Below, one piece after another: positions 48,271 through 62,520 of a stretch of 64,000 nucleotides of DNA. The stretch is taken from assembly GCF_004023625.1 (NCBI RefSeq), contig NZ_RPDJ01000007.1:248001-312000 (forward strand). Reading direction: 5' to 3'. Made by a program: the position numbers and the translations under genes. The notes beneath the pieces are model-generated. The model made no database searches. It saw nothing but the letters and a program-made list of their open reading frames with translations, and had not been told where the DNA came from. Numbering within the stretch: position 1 is the first letter of the stretch; the number at the start of each line of letters is the position of its first letter. The DNA comes from Streptomyces cavernae. GTDB lineage: Bacteria; Actinomycetota; Actinomycetes; Streptomycetales; Streptomycetaceae.

Positions 48271-50275
48271 TACGCGGCCCTCCTGCTGTTGCCCTGCATG
48301 TCCTTGACCAGCCCGGCGATCGACTCGGCCCGCAGCTCGTCCAAGGTCACGGCCGTACCGCCGAGTTCACCCGCGAGTTGCCCGGCGAGACCCAGCCGTA
48401 CGGGCCCCGACTCACAGTCGACGACCACCGACGCGATGCCCTCCGCGGCGAACAACCGCGCGGCCCGCCCGGCGAGTTCGACCGGCTGGGGGCCTCCGGT
48501 GGCCCGCCCGTCGGTCACGACCACCACGAGCGCCCGCCGCGCGGGATCGCGCAGCCGCTCCACCCGCAGCACGTCATGAGCCTTCAGCAGCCCGGCCGCG
48601 AGCGGAGTCCGACCGCCCGTCGGCAGCGACTCCAGCCGGGCCGCGGCCGCGTCCACGGACGAGGTGGGCGGCAGCGCTACCTCGCCCGCCGACCCCCGGA
48701 AGGTCACCAACCCCACCTTGTCCCGCCGCTGGTAGGCGTCGAGCAGCAGCGACAGCACGGCACCCTTCACCGCGCCCATCCGCTGCCGGGCCGCCATCGA
48801 CCCGGAGGCGTCCACGACGAACAGCACGAGATTGCCCTCGCGGCCCTCGCGGGTGGCCTGCCGCAGATCGTCACGCCGTACCACGAGCCCCGGCCCGGAC
48901 CGGCCCCGGGCCCGCTGATGCGGCGCCGCGGCCTGCACGGTCGCCGCCAGATGCAGTTTCGTCAGCGCACCCTGCGGACGCCGCGCGCCCGTGGTCCGCC
49001 CGTGCTGCGTCCGCGCCCGGGACCGCCGCCCGGCCGCGCCCTCGCCGAGGCCCGGCACGGTCAGCACCTTCGTACGGAACGGTTCCGAGGCCCGGGCCGG
49101 CGACTGCTCACCGCCGCCCGCTCCGGACGGCTGCGGTTCCCCGTCCTCGCCGGCCTCGGGACGCGCGGCGGAGTCGTCGCCCCGCGGTCCGTCGTCCGGG
49201 TCCGGCTGCCCACCACCCCCACCGGGCCCGTCAGGACCGGGGTCGGGGTCCGGATCGTCGTCCTCTGAGCCCCCGAACTCCTCCAGCGTCTCGTCGAGCT
49301 TGTCCTCGTCGAGCCCGGGCGCGTCGAACGGATTGCGCCGCCGCCGGTGGGGGAGGGCGAGCAGCGCGGCCTGCCGCACGTCCTCGGCGAGCACATCGGT
49401 CCGCCCGGCCCACGCCGCCAGCGCGGTGGCGGTCCGCGCCATCACGATGTCGGCCCGCATACCGTCCACCTCGAAAGCGGCGCACGTGGCGGCGATCTGC
49501 CGCAGCGCGCCGTCGCCCAGCCGCACGGAGGGCAGCAGGTCGCGCGCCGCCACGATCCGCGCCCGCACGGCGGCCTCCTCGTCGGCCCAGCGCGCGGCGA
49601 AACCCTCCGGGTCGTCGTCGTAGGCGAGCCGCCGCCGCACGACCTCCACCCGCTGCTCGGGCTCCCGCGAGGCCGCGACCTCCACGGTCAGCCCGAACCT
49701 GTCCAGCAACTGCGGGCGCAGCTCGCCCTCTTCCGGGTTCATCGTCCCCACCAGCAGGAAACGCGCGGCATGCCGTACGGAGACACCCTCGCGCTCCACG
49801 TACGACGCGCCCATCGCGGCGGCGTCGAGGAGGAGGTCGACGAGATGGTCGTGGAGGAGGTTGACCTCGTCGACGTAGAGGATGCCGCGGTGTGCGTCGG
49901 CGAGCAGTCCGGGCTCGAACGCCTTCACGCCCTCGGCCAGCGCCCGCTCGATGTCGAGCGCGCCGACGAGCCGGTCCTCGGAGGCCCCGACGGGCAGTTC
50001 GACCATCCGCGAGGCCCGGCGAACACCCGCCCCGGTCTCGTGCGGCCCGTCCGGGCACGCGGGGTCGGGCGCGCCCGGATCACAGGAGAAACGGCACCCC
50101 GGGACGACGTCCACCTCGGGCAGCAGCGCCGAAAGGGCCCGCACCGCCGTGGACTTGGCGGTGCCCTTCTCACCGCGGACCAGCACACCGCCGACCGCCG
50201 GTGACACCGCGTTCAGCAGCAGCGCGAGCCGCAGGTCGTCCTGTCCGACGACGGCCGTGAACGGAAACGGAACAG

Positions 50276-50279
<4 letters not shown>
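48270..50279 (-). CDS. Chelatase subunit of ChlI/ChlD fused type (cobaltochelatase partner)
   Basis: 669 residues from a GTG at 50277-50279 (GTGA overlap with cobN). An AAA+ ATPase domain (Walker A GVLVRGEKGTAKSTAVRALS, Walker B GILYVDEVNLLHDHLVDLLL) is joined by an acidic Pro/Gly/Asp-rich linker (~350-450) to a C-terminal von Willebrand A domain with MIDAS FVVDASGSMAARQRMG. This equals BchI plus BchD in one chain. With the neighbouring CobN it should form the ATP-driven cobaltochelatase, replacing CobS/CobT. Confidence 0.92.
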
Positions 50280-53946
<3,667 letters not shown>

Positions 53947-53950
<4 letters not shown>

Positions 53951-55479
53951 GCGGGTGCTCCCGGTGGAATGAAGGGCAGTCCTTGCGGCGCGCCGGACTC
54001 GATGAGCCGCCACAGCGCGTCCGTGTCCGCGTGTTCCTCGATCAGATCGCCGAGCCGGTCCAGCTGCGCCTCGCGCAGCGCGGCGAACGACGTGCCGGCG
54101 GCCGGTACGAAGCGGCGGCCCGCGGCGGCGGCCACCTCGCGCAGGAAGGCCCGCCGGAAACCGTCCGACTCCAGCGAGCCATGCCAGTGCGTGCCCCAGA
54201 CGGCCCCGACCCGGCAGCCGTCCAGGCTGTGTCCGTCGTCATCGCGGATGAAGGCCTCCCCGCCGGTCACCTCGGCGACCCCGTGGTGGATCTCGTACCC
54301 CTCGACGTACTCGCCGAGGGCCTCCCCGACGGGCCTGGTCAGTGTCTTCTCCCGGGCGAACCGCACCCGCACCGGGAGCAGTCCGAGTCCGTCGACGTGC
54401 CCTTCGCGGCTCTCCACGTCGTCCTCGATGTGCTCGCCGAAGATCTGGAAACCGCCGCAGATGCCGAGCGTCGGGCGGCCCTCCGCGGCTCTTCGGACGA
54501 GCGCGTCGGCGAGTCCGCGCTCACGCAGCCACTCGAGGGCCCTGACCGTCCCCCGGGTCCCCGGGACGACGACCAGGTCCGCGTCGCTCAGTTCCTCCGC
54601 GCGGTCCACGAACCGCACGACGACGCCGGGTTCGGCGGCGAGAGCGTCCACGTCGGTGAAGTTGGACATGAGCGGGATCGCGCAGACGGCGACGCGCAGG
54701 ACGTCCTCGCCGACGGGCGCGGACACCTCGGACTCCCGCACGGCCCCGCGCAGCGAGACCGCCATCCCGTCCTCCTCGTCGATGCCGAGCCCGCGCCGGA
54801 ACGGCAGAACCCCGTACGTGCGGCGCCCGGTGAGCCCCCGCAGCATGTCGAGGCCCGGCTCCAGCAGTGAGACGTCCCCCCGGAACTTGTTGACGAGGAA
54901 CCCGGCGACGAGGGCCTGGTCCTCCCGGGACAGCAGGGCGACGGTCCCGAAGAACGAGGCGAAGACACCACCGCGGTCGATGTCACCCACGACCAGCACC
55001 GGAAGTCCGGCGTTCCGGGCGATGCCCATGTTCACGATGTCGGTCCGCCGCAGATTGATCTCGGCGGGAGAGCCGGCCCCTTCGCAGATCACCGCGTCAT
55101 ACGTGCCCCGCAACTCGGCGAGGCACTCCAACACCGTCCCCAGCAGCGCCTCCTGGCGCCCGCCGTGGTAGCCGCGGGCCGACAGCTCGCCCACGGGCTT
55201 GCCCATGAGCACGACCTGGCTGCTGCGGTCGCTGCCCGGCTTGAGCAGTACGGGGTTCATCCGGGCGGTGGGCTCGATGCGGCACGCCTGGGCCTGCATC
55301 GCCTGCGCCCGGCCGATCTCCGCGCCCTCACGTGTCACGAACGAGTTCAACGACATGTTCTGCGCCTTGAAGGGCGCGACCTTCACCCCCTGCCGCACCA
55401 GCCAACGGCAGATCCCGGCGGTGACGACGCTCTTCCCGGCGTCGGAGGTGGTTCCGGCGACCAGCAGTCCACCGCTCAC
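53947..55479 (-). CDS. cobQ: Cobyric acid synthase
   Basis: 510 residues from a GTG at 55477-55479 (GTGA overlap with cobD). The N-terminal DTBS-like ATPase domain (LLVAGTTSDAGKSVVTAGIC, KVAPFKAQNMSLNSFVTREG, VICEGAGSPAEINLRRTDIV) and the C-terminal glutamine amidotransferase domain (PTLGICGGFQIFGEHIEDD with nucleophile Cys, VWGTHWHGSLESDGFRRAFL with the His). It amidates side chains b, d, e and g. Confidence 0.96.
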
Positions 55480-56420
55480 GAGGTCCTCCTGCGTTGGGTG
55501 ACGAACCGTCCTGCGACACACACCGCGAGGGCCAGCCAACTCACCCGGTGCGACAGCCGAACCGCCCGTTCGATGTCGTCCACGACCACGGGCCGCCCGT
55601 CGCCGTTGAGCACTGGCCGGTGCTCGACGCGTCCGCCGTAGGAGAGGGTCCCCCCGAGCCGTACGCCGAGCGCTCCCGCGAAGGAGGCCTCCACGGGACC
55701 GGCGTTGGGGCTGGGGTGCTTGCCCGCGTCCGCACGCCACGCGCGCACCGCCCCGCGCGGATCGTCCCCGGCCGCGGCGGCCAGCGCGGCGGTGAGCCGG
55801 GCACCCGGCCATCCCGCGACGTCGTCCAGCCGGGCGGACGCCCACCCGTACCGCCGGTACCGCGGCGACTTGTGGCCCACCATCGCGTCGAGCGTGTTCA
55901 CCGCCCGGAACCCGACGAGGCCCGGCACCCCGCCCACCGCTCCCCAGACGAGGGCACCCACCACCGCGTCGGAGGTGTTCTCGGCGACGGACTCGACGAC
56001 GGCCCGGGCGATCCCGTCGGCGTCGAGCGCCTGCGGATCCCGCCCGCACAGATGCGGCAACCGCGCCCGGGCGCCCTCGATGTCCCCGGCCCGCAGCGCG
56101 CGCCCGACGGCCCGCGCCTCACGTCCGAGGGAGGTGCCCCCGACAACGGCCCAGGTGGCGGCGGCGGTCAGCGCGACGGAGGCGGTTCCGGAGCGGCGTA
56201 CGGCCGAGGCGGCGACGGCGGCGGCACAGACGGCCCCACCGGCGCACGCGGCGGTGTGCAGCGCTCCCCACCCCCGGTGTTCCCGCCACAACACCCGCTC
56301 CACGGCGCCCGCGGCACGCCCGAACCCGGCGACCGGATGCCACCGGCGGGGATCGCCGAGCAGCAGGTCACCGACGAGTCCGGCGGCGGCGCCGTACGCG
56401 AAGACGCGATCGGCACGCAT
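55476..56420 (-). CDS. cobD: Adenosylcobinamide-phosphate synthase CobD/CbiB
   Basis: 314 residues from the ATG at 56418-56420, matching the MRADRVFAYGAAAGL start usual in Streptomyces. Membrane protein with several hydrophobic segments; motifs GDPRRWHPVAGFGRAAGAVE, VAENTSDAVVGALVWGAVGG, NTLDAMVGHKSPRYRRYGWA and HPSPNAGPVEASFAGALGVR. It attaches aminopropanol phosphate to adenosylcobyrate. First gene of a seven-gene operon with 1-4 nt overlaps throughout. No purine-rich ribosome-binding site precedes the ATG; a 27-codon ORF in the same frame ends 3 nt upstream, suggesting coupled initiation. Confidence 0.95.
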   Translation of the reverse strand: MRADRVFAYGAAAGLVGDLLLGDPRRWHPVAGFGRAAGAVERVLWREHRGWGALHTAACAGGAVCAAAVAASAVRRSGTASVALTAAATWAVVGGTSLGREARAVGRALRAGDIEGARARLPHLCGRDPQALDADGIARAVVESVAENTSDAVVGALVWGAVGGVPGLVGFRAVNTLDAMVGHKSPRYRRYGWASARLDDVAGWPGARLTAALAAAAGDDPRGAVRAWRADAGKHPSPNAGPVEASFAGALGVRLGGTLSYGGRVEHRPVLNGDGRPVVVDDIERAVRLSHRVSWLALAVCVAGRFVTQRRRTS

Positions 56421-56423
56421 CGC

Positions 56424-56507
56424 TCAGCCGATCGCGGGGTCAGTCAGGGCCCTGCGGATGGTCCTCGGGGTGGTCCGGTGGCGGACCCTCAATCGGCAGC
56501 CCTGCAT
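56424..56507 (-). CDS. 27-codon leader ORF between the B12 riboswitch and cobD
   Basis: ATG at 56505-56507, TGA at 56424-56426; translation MQGCRLRVRHRTTPRTIRRA followed by LTDPAIG, a very basic peptide. A gagtgagg sequence lies upstream, about 9-16 nt before the ATG. The ORF is in the same frame as cobD and separated from it only by TGA-GCG. No homologue is known to me. It could be a coupling leader peptide, or non-functional. Conservation of frame and length in relatives would decide. Confidence 0.45.
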   Translation of the reverse strand: MQGCRLRVRHRTTPRTIRRALTDPAIG

Positions 56508-56524
56508 GGCGTTTTGTCCTCACT

Positions 56525-56542
56525 CAGGGTGTCCACGCCCTG
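56525..56542 (-). promoter_or_regulatory. Candidate expression-platform hairpin of the B12 riboswitch
   Basis: CAGGG (56525-56529) pairs with CCCTG (56538-56542) around an 8-nt loop, between the aptamer's last conserved box and the leader ORF. Its 3' side (in the mRNA) abuts the gagtgagg sequence of the leader ORF, so folding could gate that ribosome-binding site. There is no U-tract. Confidence 0.4.
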
Positions 56543-56559
56543 GTTCGACGAGACCGGCG

Positions 56560-56735
56560 ACGAGAGTTCCTGACTCCCGGGGACGTTCGCACCCCGGTCA
56601 CAGTGGCGGGACCGCGCCGGATTCTCACCGGCTTCCTCTCCTGTCGCCGTATTGGCTCCGGCAGTCCACCACGGCCCGAGAAGGCCCGTCAACTTGCCTT
56701 TGACCTGCAACGGGAGAGTGTGCTGAGGCCCACAC
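56560..56735 (-). promoter_or_regulatory. Cobalamin (AdoCbl) riboswitch
   Basis: Read on the minus strand, the leader has the conserved order of a B12 aptamer: gttgcaggtcaaaggc near 56706, the gaagccggtgagaatccggc core (56620-56636 region), the B12 box GCCACTG (56601-56607), then a terminal gagtcaggaactc (56564-56576). It lies about 140 nt before cobD and should repress the cobD-cobQ-cobN-chelatase-cobO-cobB-cobI operon when cobalamin is plentiful. The outer boundaries are approximate. Confidence 0.9.
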
Positions 56736-56787
56736 ACAGGTGGGGTGCGGGACGGGTGACACCTCCCGCACCCCCCCGGGTAGAGGT

Positions 56788-56807
56788 GCCGCGCCGGCCG
56801 GCGCGGC
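56788..56807. terminator. Perfect 20-nt palindromic hairpin between the pit and cob transcripts
   Basis: GCCGCGCCGGCCGGCGCGGC is a perfect palindrome lying 12 nt past the stop of the small membrane protein gene and before the riboswitch. It likely terminates the pit transcript. Confidence 0.6.
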
Positions 56808-56818
56808 TCAGGTGCCGG

Positions 56819-57034
56819 TCAGGCGACGATCAGCGAGATCCCGTACGCGACCGCCGCCGCGCAGGCGGCGAAGCACGCGTACGCGCCGGCTACCGCGAGC
56901 GCCGCGGAGGCGCCCGTGGCCGACTCCTTCTTGGAAAGACCCGCGATGCCCAGGGTGAACAGCGCCACCAGGGCGACCGTGACCACGAGGCTGACTCCGA
57001 AGACGGAGCCGAGGGCTGCCCAGTCGATGTGCAT
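56819..57034 (-). CDS. Small two-helix membrane protein downstream of pit
   Basis: 71 residues from the ATG at 57032-57034. Two hydrophobic segments (residues ~10-34 VFGVSLVVTVALVALFTLGI; ~42-70 ASAALAVAGAYACFAACAAA) joined by a short basic loop (LSKKESA). It begins 33 nt after the phosphate transporter stop in the same direction. I recall a similar small gene in this position in other Streptomyces. The role is unknown; it may assist or modulate the transporter. Confidence 0.8.
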   Translation of the reverse strand: MHIDWAALGSVFGVSLVVTVALVALFTLGIAGLSKKESATGASAALAVAGAYACFAACAAAVAYGISLIVA

Positions 57035-57067
57035 GGTGTGTTACTTCCTTCGGACTCAGGCTCAGGC

Positions 57068-58309
<1,242 letters not shown>

Positions 58310-58356
58310 TTACCCAGGCTTCTTTTGGACGTCAGTGGCACGTGGACCGTAGGCAA

Positions 58357-58378
58357 CCTGGATGAACAGTAGATGAAC
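58357..58378 (-). promoter_or_regulatory. PHO box (two 11-bp PhoP direct repeats)
   Basis: On the minus strand GTTCATCTACT (58368-58378) is followed directly by GTTCATCCAGG (58357-58367). These are two consecutive 11-nt units fitting the Streptomyces PhoP core consensus, with a weaker third unit toward the gene. They lie about 50 nt upstream of the pit ATG. Confidence 0.8.
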
Positions 58379-58560
58379 TGAGGCAGGCGATGGAGTGACC
58401 TGATTGGAGTGCCGTCCTTCCGCTTGTGGCGGAGCGATTGATTCCAGCCCCCCTCGAACGGATGCGGAAGGACTGGGTCCATCGCATACGGACGGGTGGC
58501 AGCCGTCCGGTCCTGGGCGTCCGGCCCTGGGGGACGGGGCGCGCCACTCAGCTCACACGC

Positions 58561-59631
58561 CGAATCGACCCGCCAGCACACCGCGCCCCGCGCGCTCGCA
58601 CCACGCGCCTGCGCGGCACGACCCCGGCGCCTGCGCGGCACGACCCCGGCGCCTGCGCGGCACGACCCCGGCGCCTGCGCTGTGCAAGCCGCGCACGAGG
58701 AGCACGCCTGCGCCGCGTGAGCCGCGCACGAGCGGCGCACTCCGCGACGCCTACCCGCGCGAGCCGCGTGCATCCTCCACGAAGCCGCCCCGCTTCGATG
58801 GGAGCCCGCCCGCCCATCCTGCGCCAGAGCCCCCCGCCCCGCGTGAGCCGCCCACCCTTCGGGAGGCCCGCCCGCTTTGTGGGAGCGGCTCGCCGCCCTG
58901 CGCGGGAGCGTTCCGCCGACGCTGCGGGAGGCACTGCCCCGAGTGAACCGCCCCCTTCGGGAAGCCCGCCCAGCCCTGTGGGTGCGGCTCGCCGCCCTGC
59001 GCGGGAGCGTTCCGCCGACGCTGCGGGAGGCACTGCCCCGAGTGAACCGCCCGGAGCGGCTCGCCGCCCTTGTGTGAGCCGCCCGCTCCGCGAGCTGCGC
59101 GCCATCCTTCGCGAAACCGCCCAGCCTTACGGGAGGCGCCTCGCCCATCCTGCGCCAGCGGCCCGGTCGCCCCGCGTGCCTGCGCCTGCGCCCCGGTCGC
59201 CCCGTGTGCCTGCGCCGCCCACTTCGCGAAGCCGCGCGCCACGCGAGCCGCGCGCCACGCGAGCCGCGCGCCACACGAGCCGCCCGCCATGCGAGCCGCG
59301 GGAGCGGCAGGCCCGCCCCGCGAGCCGTGCGCCACCCTGCGCGAGGCCGGTCGTCTTGCGGGAGCCGCCCGTACTGGGAGCCGCGCGCCGCGTCGTGCGT
59401 GACCCGCCCGCCTCGCTTGAATCGCGGGCCACCGCTTTCCCGCGGCCCCACCCGCCTCGCGGGAGCCGTGCGCCACCGCTTCGTGCGCGCCCGGCCCCCT
59501 TCGGGAAGCCCGCCCCGCCTCGCGGGAGCCGTGCGCCACCGCTTTCCCGCGCGCCCCGCCCCGCCCCGCCTCGCGGGAGCCGCGTGCCACCCCTTCCTGA
59601 GCGCCCCGTGGGAGCCGCGGGAGCCGCGTGT
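58561..59631. repeat. ~1.07 kb degenerate GC-rich minisatellite
   Basis: The whole region between the pit upstream area and the lysozyme stop consists of repeats. The parts are: three perfect 22-bp units at 58611-58676; a 99-bp tandem duplication (58878-58976 and 58977-59075) with a third partial copy; two cccggtcgccccgygtgcctgcgc units near 59162-59214; and many variants of gcgagccgcgcgccac or cgggagccgtgcgccacc from 59220 to 59631. Many units are small hairpins (cccgcctcgcggg). Frames stay open on both strands only because of composition. I see no gene in it. Confidence 0.8.
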
Positions 59632-60381
59632 CTACCCTTCGGCGTTGGCGAATTTTCTGAGGCCGGTCATGGACCCGTTGAAGAGGTTCTGGTCGCCCGG
59701 GAAAGTGCCGCTGTCGTCGTGTTGCCAGAACGTCCAGTACGTCCAGCCGGCCGGAAGTGCCCCGGCCGAGGCGTTGTAGCGCGCGAGCCACAGCGGATGG
59801 TTCGCGCCGAAGGCCCTGCTCCCGCCGGTGCAGTCGTTCCACCACCCGGTGGTCGTGTAGATCACCGGTCGGCGCCCGGTCCGCCGGTTCACCTCGTTGC
59901 TGAACGCCTTGATCCAGCCGACCATCTCGGTCTTGCTCAGCCCGTAGCACTTCTTCTTTTTGTCGTACGGGTTGTGCTCGACGTCGAGCGCGGGCGGCAG
60001 CGTCCAGTCGTCCGCGCGCCAGCCACCGCCGTTGCCCACGAAGTGCGCCGCCTGCGCCGTGCCCGACGAGCGGTTCGGCAGGGCGAAGTGGTACGCCCCC
60101 CGCAGCAGACCCGCGTTCCGCGCCCCCTCGTACTGCCGGCCGAAGTACGGATTGCGATAGGTGTGCGACTCGGTCGCCTTCACATAGACGAAGCGGGCGC
60201 CCTTCTTCTTGGCGCCCTGCCAGTCGACGTTCCTCTGGTACGACGAGACGTCGTGCCCCATGGGCTTGCCCGCCGTCGAGCCCGGCAACTCCGCGAGCGC
60301 CGTTCCCCCGATGGTCAGTGTCGCCACGGACACCGCGAGCAGACGGGCGCGACTGCGTGGCGGTTTGCGATCACGGACCAT
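59632..60381 (-). CDS. Secreted GH25 lysozyme (N,O-diacetylmuramidase type)
   Basis: 249 residues from the ATG at 60379-60381. Signal peptide ~1-31 (RSRARLLAVSVATLTIGGTA). GH25 barrel: GHDVSSYQRNVDWQGAKKKG with the first catalytic-site Asp, FVYVKATESHTYRNPYFGRQ, GLLRGAYHFALPN, PPALDVEHNPYDKKKKCYGL with the Asp/Glu pair, RPVIYTTTGWWNDCTGGSRA and YWTFWQHDDSGTFPGDQNLF. It hydrolyses the MurNAc-GlcNAc bond in peptidoglycan. It is complete; its stop directly borders the large minisatellite. Confidence 0.94.
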   Translation of the reverse strand: MVRDRKPPRSRARLLAVSVATLTIGGTALAELPGSTAGKPMGHDVSSYQRNVDWQGAKKKGARFVYVKATESHTYRNPYFGRQYEGARNAGLLRGAYHFALPNRSSGTAQAAHFVGNGGGWRADDWTLPPALDVEHNPYDKKKKCYGLSKTEMVGWIKAFSNEVNRRTGRRPVIYTTTGWWNDCTGGSRAFGANHPLWLARYNASAGALPAGWTYWTFWQHDDSGTFPGDQNLFNGSMTGLRKFANAEG

Positions 60382-60516
60382 GTTTCCCCCCGAATGACAA
60401 CGTCCATGACAAATCTCCAGGATCGTAGGGGAAGATCAGAGAAAATCTGATCATCTCCGGCCAATGTGAGGCTCGCCGACCACGCCACCCCGCGGCGGCG
60501 GTGGCAGGATCGCGGT

Positions 60517-61200
60517 ATGGCGGACGAACGGGTGGACGAGTGGGACGAGCCGGTGCGCGAGGCGCGGGCGCGGGCATGGGACGACCTCGTCGCGGCCGCG
60601 TGCCGCACGGTGACCGACGGACTGGTCGTCGGCACCTCGGGCAATGTGTCGGTGCGCGTCGGGGACACCGTGCTGGTCACCCCCACCGGGGTGCCCTACG
60701 ACCGGCTCACGCCCGACGACGCCGTGGGCGTCGACCTCGACGGACGGCAGGTCCTCGGCTCGCTCCGCCCGACCAGTGAGCTGCCGATGCACCTGGCGAT
60801 ATACCGCACCACCGACGCCGGAGCCGTGGTCCACACCCACGCGGTTCACGCCACGGCCGTCTCCACACTGGCGACGGAGCTGCCGCTGATCCACTACATG
60901 ACGGCCGCCCTGGGCGGCACCGTCCGAGTGGCCCCCTACGCCACCTACGGCACGGAGAAGTTGGCCGAGAACATGCTGCGCGCACTGGACAACCGAACAG
61001 CGTGTCTCCTCCAGAACCACGGCACGATCGCCCACGGCCGCACCCTGGCCGAGGCGTACGACCGCACGGCCCAACTGGAGTGGATGTGCAGGGTATGGCT
61101 GACGGCCTCGGCGGTACCCGGCCACGAGCCGACCCTGCTGACGCCGGAGCAGGTGGAGGAGGTGAGGGAACGCCTGCGCGGGTACGGACAGCCGGGGTAG
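60517..61200 (+). CDS. Class II aldolase/adducin family protein (L-fuculose-phosphate aldolase-like)
   Basis: 227 residues from the ATG at 60517; a CAGGAT hexamer ends 6 nt upstream and no ribosome-binding site is present, which suggests leaderless translation. The fold is clear: TDGLVVGTSGNVSVRVGDTV, LVTPTGVPYDRLTPDDAVGV, catalytic Glu in RPTSELPMHLAIYRTTDAGA, zinc histidines in VVHTHAVHATAVSTL and LLQNHGTIAHGRTLAEAYDR. It is a Zn2+-dependent aldolase or epimerase of phosphorylated sugars; members also act as ribulose-5-phosphate epimerases or methylthioribulose dehydratases. The substrate is undetermined. Confidence 0.9.
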   Translation: MADERVDEWDEPVREARARAWDDLVAAACRTVTDGLVVGTSGNVSVRVGDTVLVTPTGVPYDRLTPDDAVGVDLDGRQVLGSLRPTSELPMHLAIYRTTDAGAVVHTHAVHATAVSTLATELPLIHYMTAALGGTVRVAPYATYGTEKLAENMLRALDNRTACLLQNHGTIAHGRTLAEAYDRTAQLEWMCRVWLTASAVPGHEPTLLTPEQVEEVRERLRGYGQPG

Positions 61201-61281
61201 CTCCTGCCCGGCCGCGGGAAGGCGTCACACGACAGCGTCACCCCGCTGGCCGCCCGATCCCTTGCCAAGGAGACTGGACAC

Positions 61282-62403
61282 GTGCGCACCGCCAGAGCGA
61301 CGGCAGCGGCCGTCACCGCCGTGATAGGTGCCGGTATGGTCGCGGTGGCGGTCGGCCGTCACGCGAGCGACGCCGCGCTGAAGATCCAGCCGGGCCGACC
61401 CCTGCCCACCGAACCCGTCCTCACCGTGCACTCCACGGCCGCCGGCCGGATAGAACTCACCCGCGACCTGGCCTCCCTGCGCCCCGGCGTCCACGGACTC
61501 ATGGGCAACGGCACCCACGCCGTGGTCGGCGAGGTCCTCACCGCCGCTCCGCACCCCGCAGACACCGTCGTACGCCGCCTCGAACGCGTCACCCACGGCA
61601 CCCTGGGCCCCCGCGACAAGGTCTGGTTCACTCCCCAGCTGCACCTCGGAAACCCCCGCGACGCCCTCGGCCTCGACCACGCCGACGTCGACATCCCCGG
61701 TGAACTCGGCGCCCTGCCCGCCTGGTTCGTGCCCGGCGACCGGGAGACCTGGGTGCTCACCGTGCACGGCCTCGGCACCAGCCGCGAACACCCCTTGAAC
61801 GTCATGGAGTTCCTGCACCGCCAGCGCTTCCCGGTGCTCGACCTCGCCTACCGCGGCGACCTCGGCGCCCCGCGCACCCCGGACGGCCTCCGTCATTTCG
61901 GCGAGAGCGAATGGCGCGACCTGGACGCCGCGATCCGCTTCGCCGTCCGCTACGGCGCCGAGCACGTGATCCTCTACGGCTGGTCCACCGGCGCCACCAT
62001 GGCGTTGCACGCCGCCGCCCACTCCGCCCTGCGCGACCGGGTCCGCGGCCTCATCCTCGACTCGCCCGTCCTCGACTGGGAGGCCACCGTGCGTGCGCTG
62101 GCCGGCCCGCGCACGCCCGGTGCCCTGATGCCGCTGGCCGTCCGCGCCGCGCAGGGCCGGACCGGGCTGCACAACGGCCTGCGGCACATCGCCGACGCGG
62201 AGACACCCCGGGTGCCGACCCTGCTCATCCACGGCCCCGGGGACACGGTCGCCCCCTGGGGCCCGTCCCGCCGCCTCGCAGCGCACCGCCCCGACCTGGT
62301 AACCCTCCACACGGTCCCGGACGCCCACCACGCCGCCATGTGGAACGCCGCCCCCGATCCCTACGAGGAGGCGCTCCGCCGCTTCCTGACCCCGCTGATG
62401 TAG
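61282..62403 (+). CDS. Alpha/beta hydrolase with N-terminal membrane anchor
   Basis: 373 residues from a GTG at 61282 (aaggaga site). A single N-terminal hydrophobic segment (~8-25, AAAVTAVIGAGMVAVAVG) is a signal or anchor. The alpha/beta-hydrolase domain covers ~145-373: TWVLTVHGLGTSREHPLNVM (oxyanion HG), nucleophile elbow ILYGWSTGATMALHAAAHSA (GWSTG), LLIHGPGDTVAPWGPSRRLA with the acid Asp and VPDAHHAAMWNAAPDPYEEA with the His. Members are esterase/peptidase-like with unknown substrate. Followed by an 11-bp tandem array 118 nt downstream. Confidence 0.88.
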   Translation: MRTARATAAAVTAVIGAGMVAVAVGRHASDAALKIQPGRPLPTEPVLTVHSTAAGRIELTRDLASLRPGVHGLMGNGTHAVVGEVLTAAPHPADTVVRRLERVTHGTLGPRDKVWFTPQLHLGNPRDALGLDHADVDIPGELGALPAWFVPGDRETWVLTVHGLGTSREHPLNVMEFLHRQRFPVLDLAYRGDLGAPRTPDGLRHFGESEWRDLDAAIRFAVRYGAEHVILYGWSTGATMALHAAAHSALRDRVRGLILDSPVLDWEATVRALAGPRTPGALMPLAVRAAQGRTGLHNGLRHIADAETPRVPTLLIHGPGDTVAPWGPSRRLAAHRPDLVTLHTVPDAHHAAMWNAAPDPYEEALRRFLTPLM

Positions 62404-62520
62404 CGGCGTCGCCGGACGTTCTCAGCCCGTCCGGCTGTCCGGCCGTCCGCCGTCCGGCGAATGAGGGCGAGGCCGTCCAGGCCGATGCGGGGCTGGGGGT
62501 AGAGCCGCCGGGCTGCCCCC

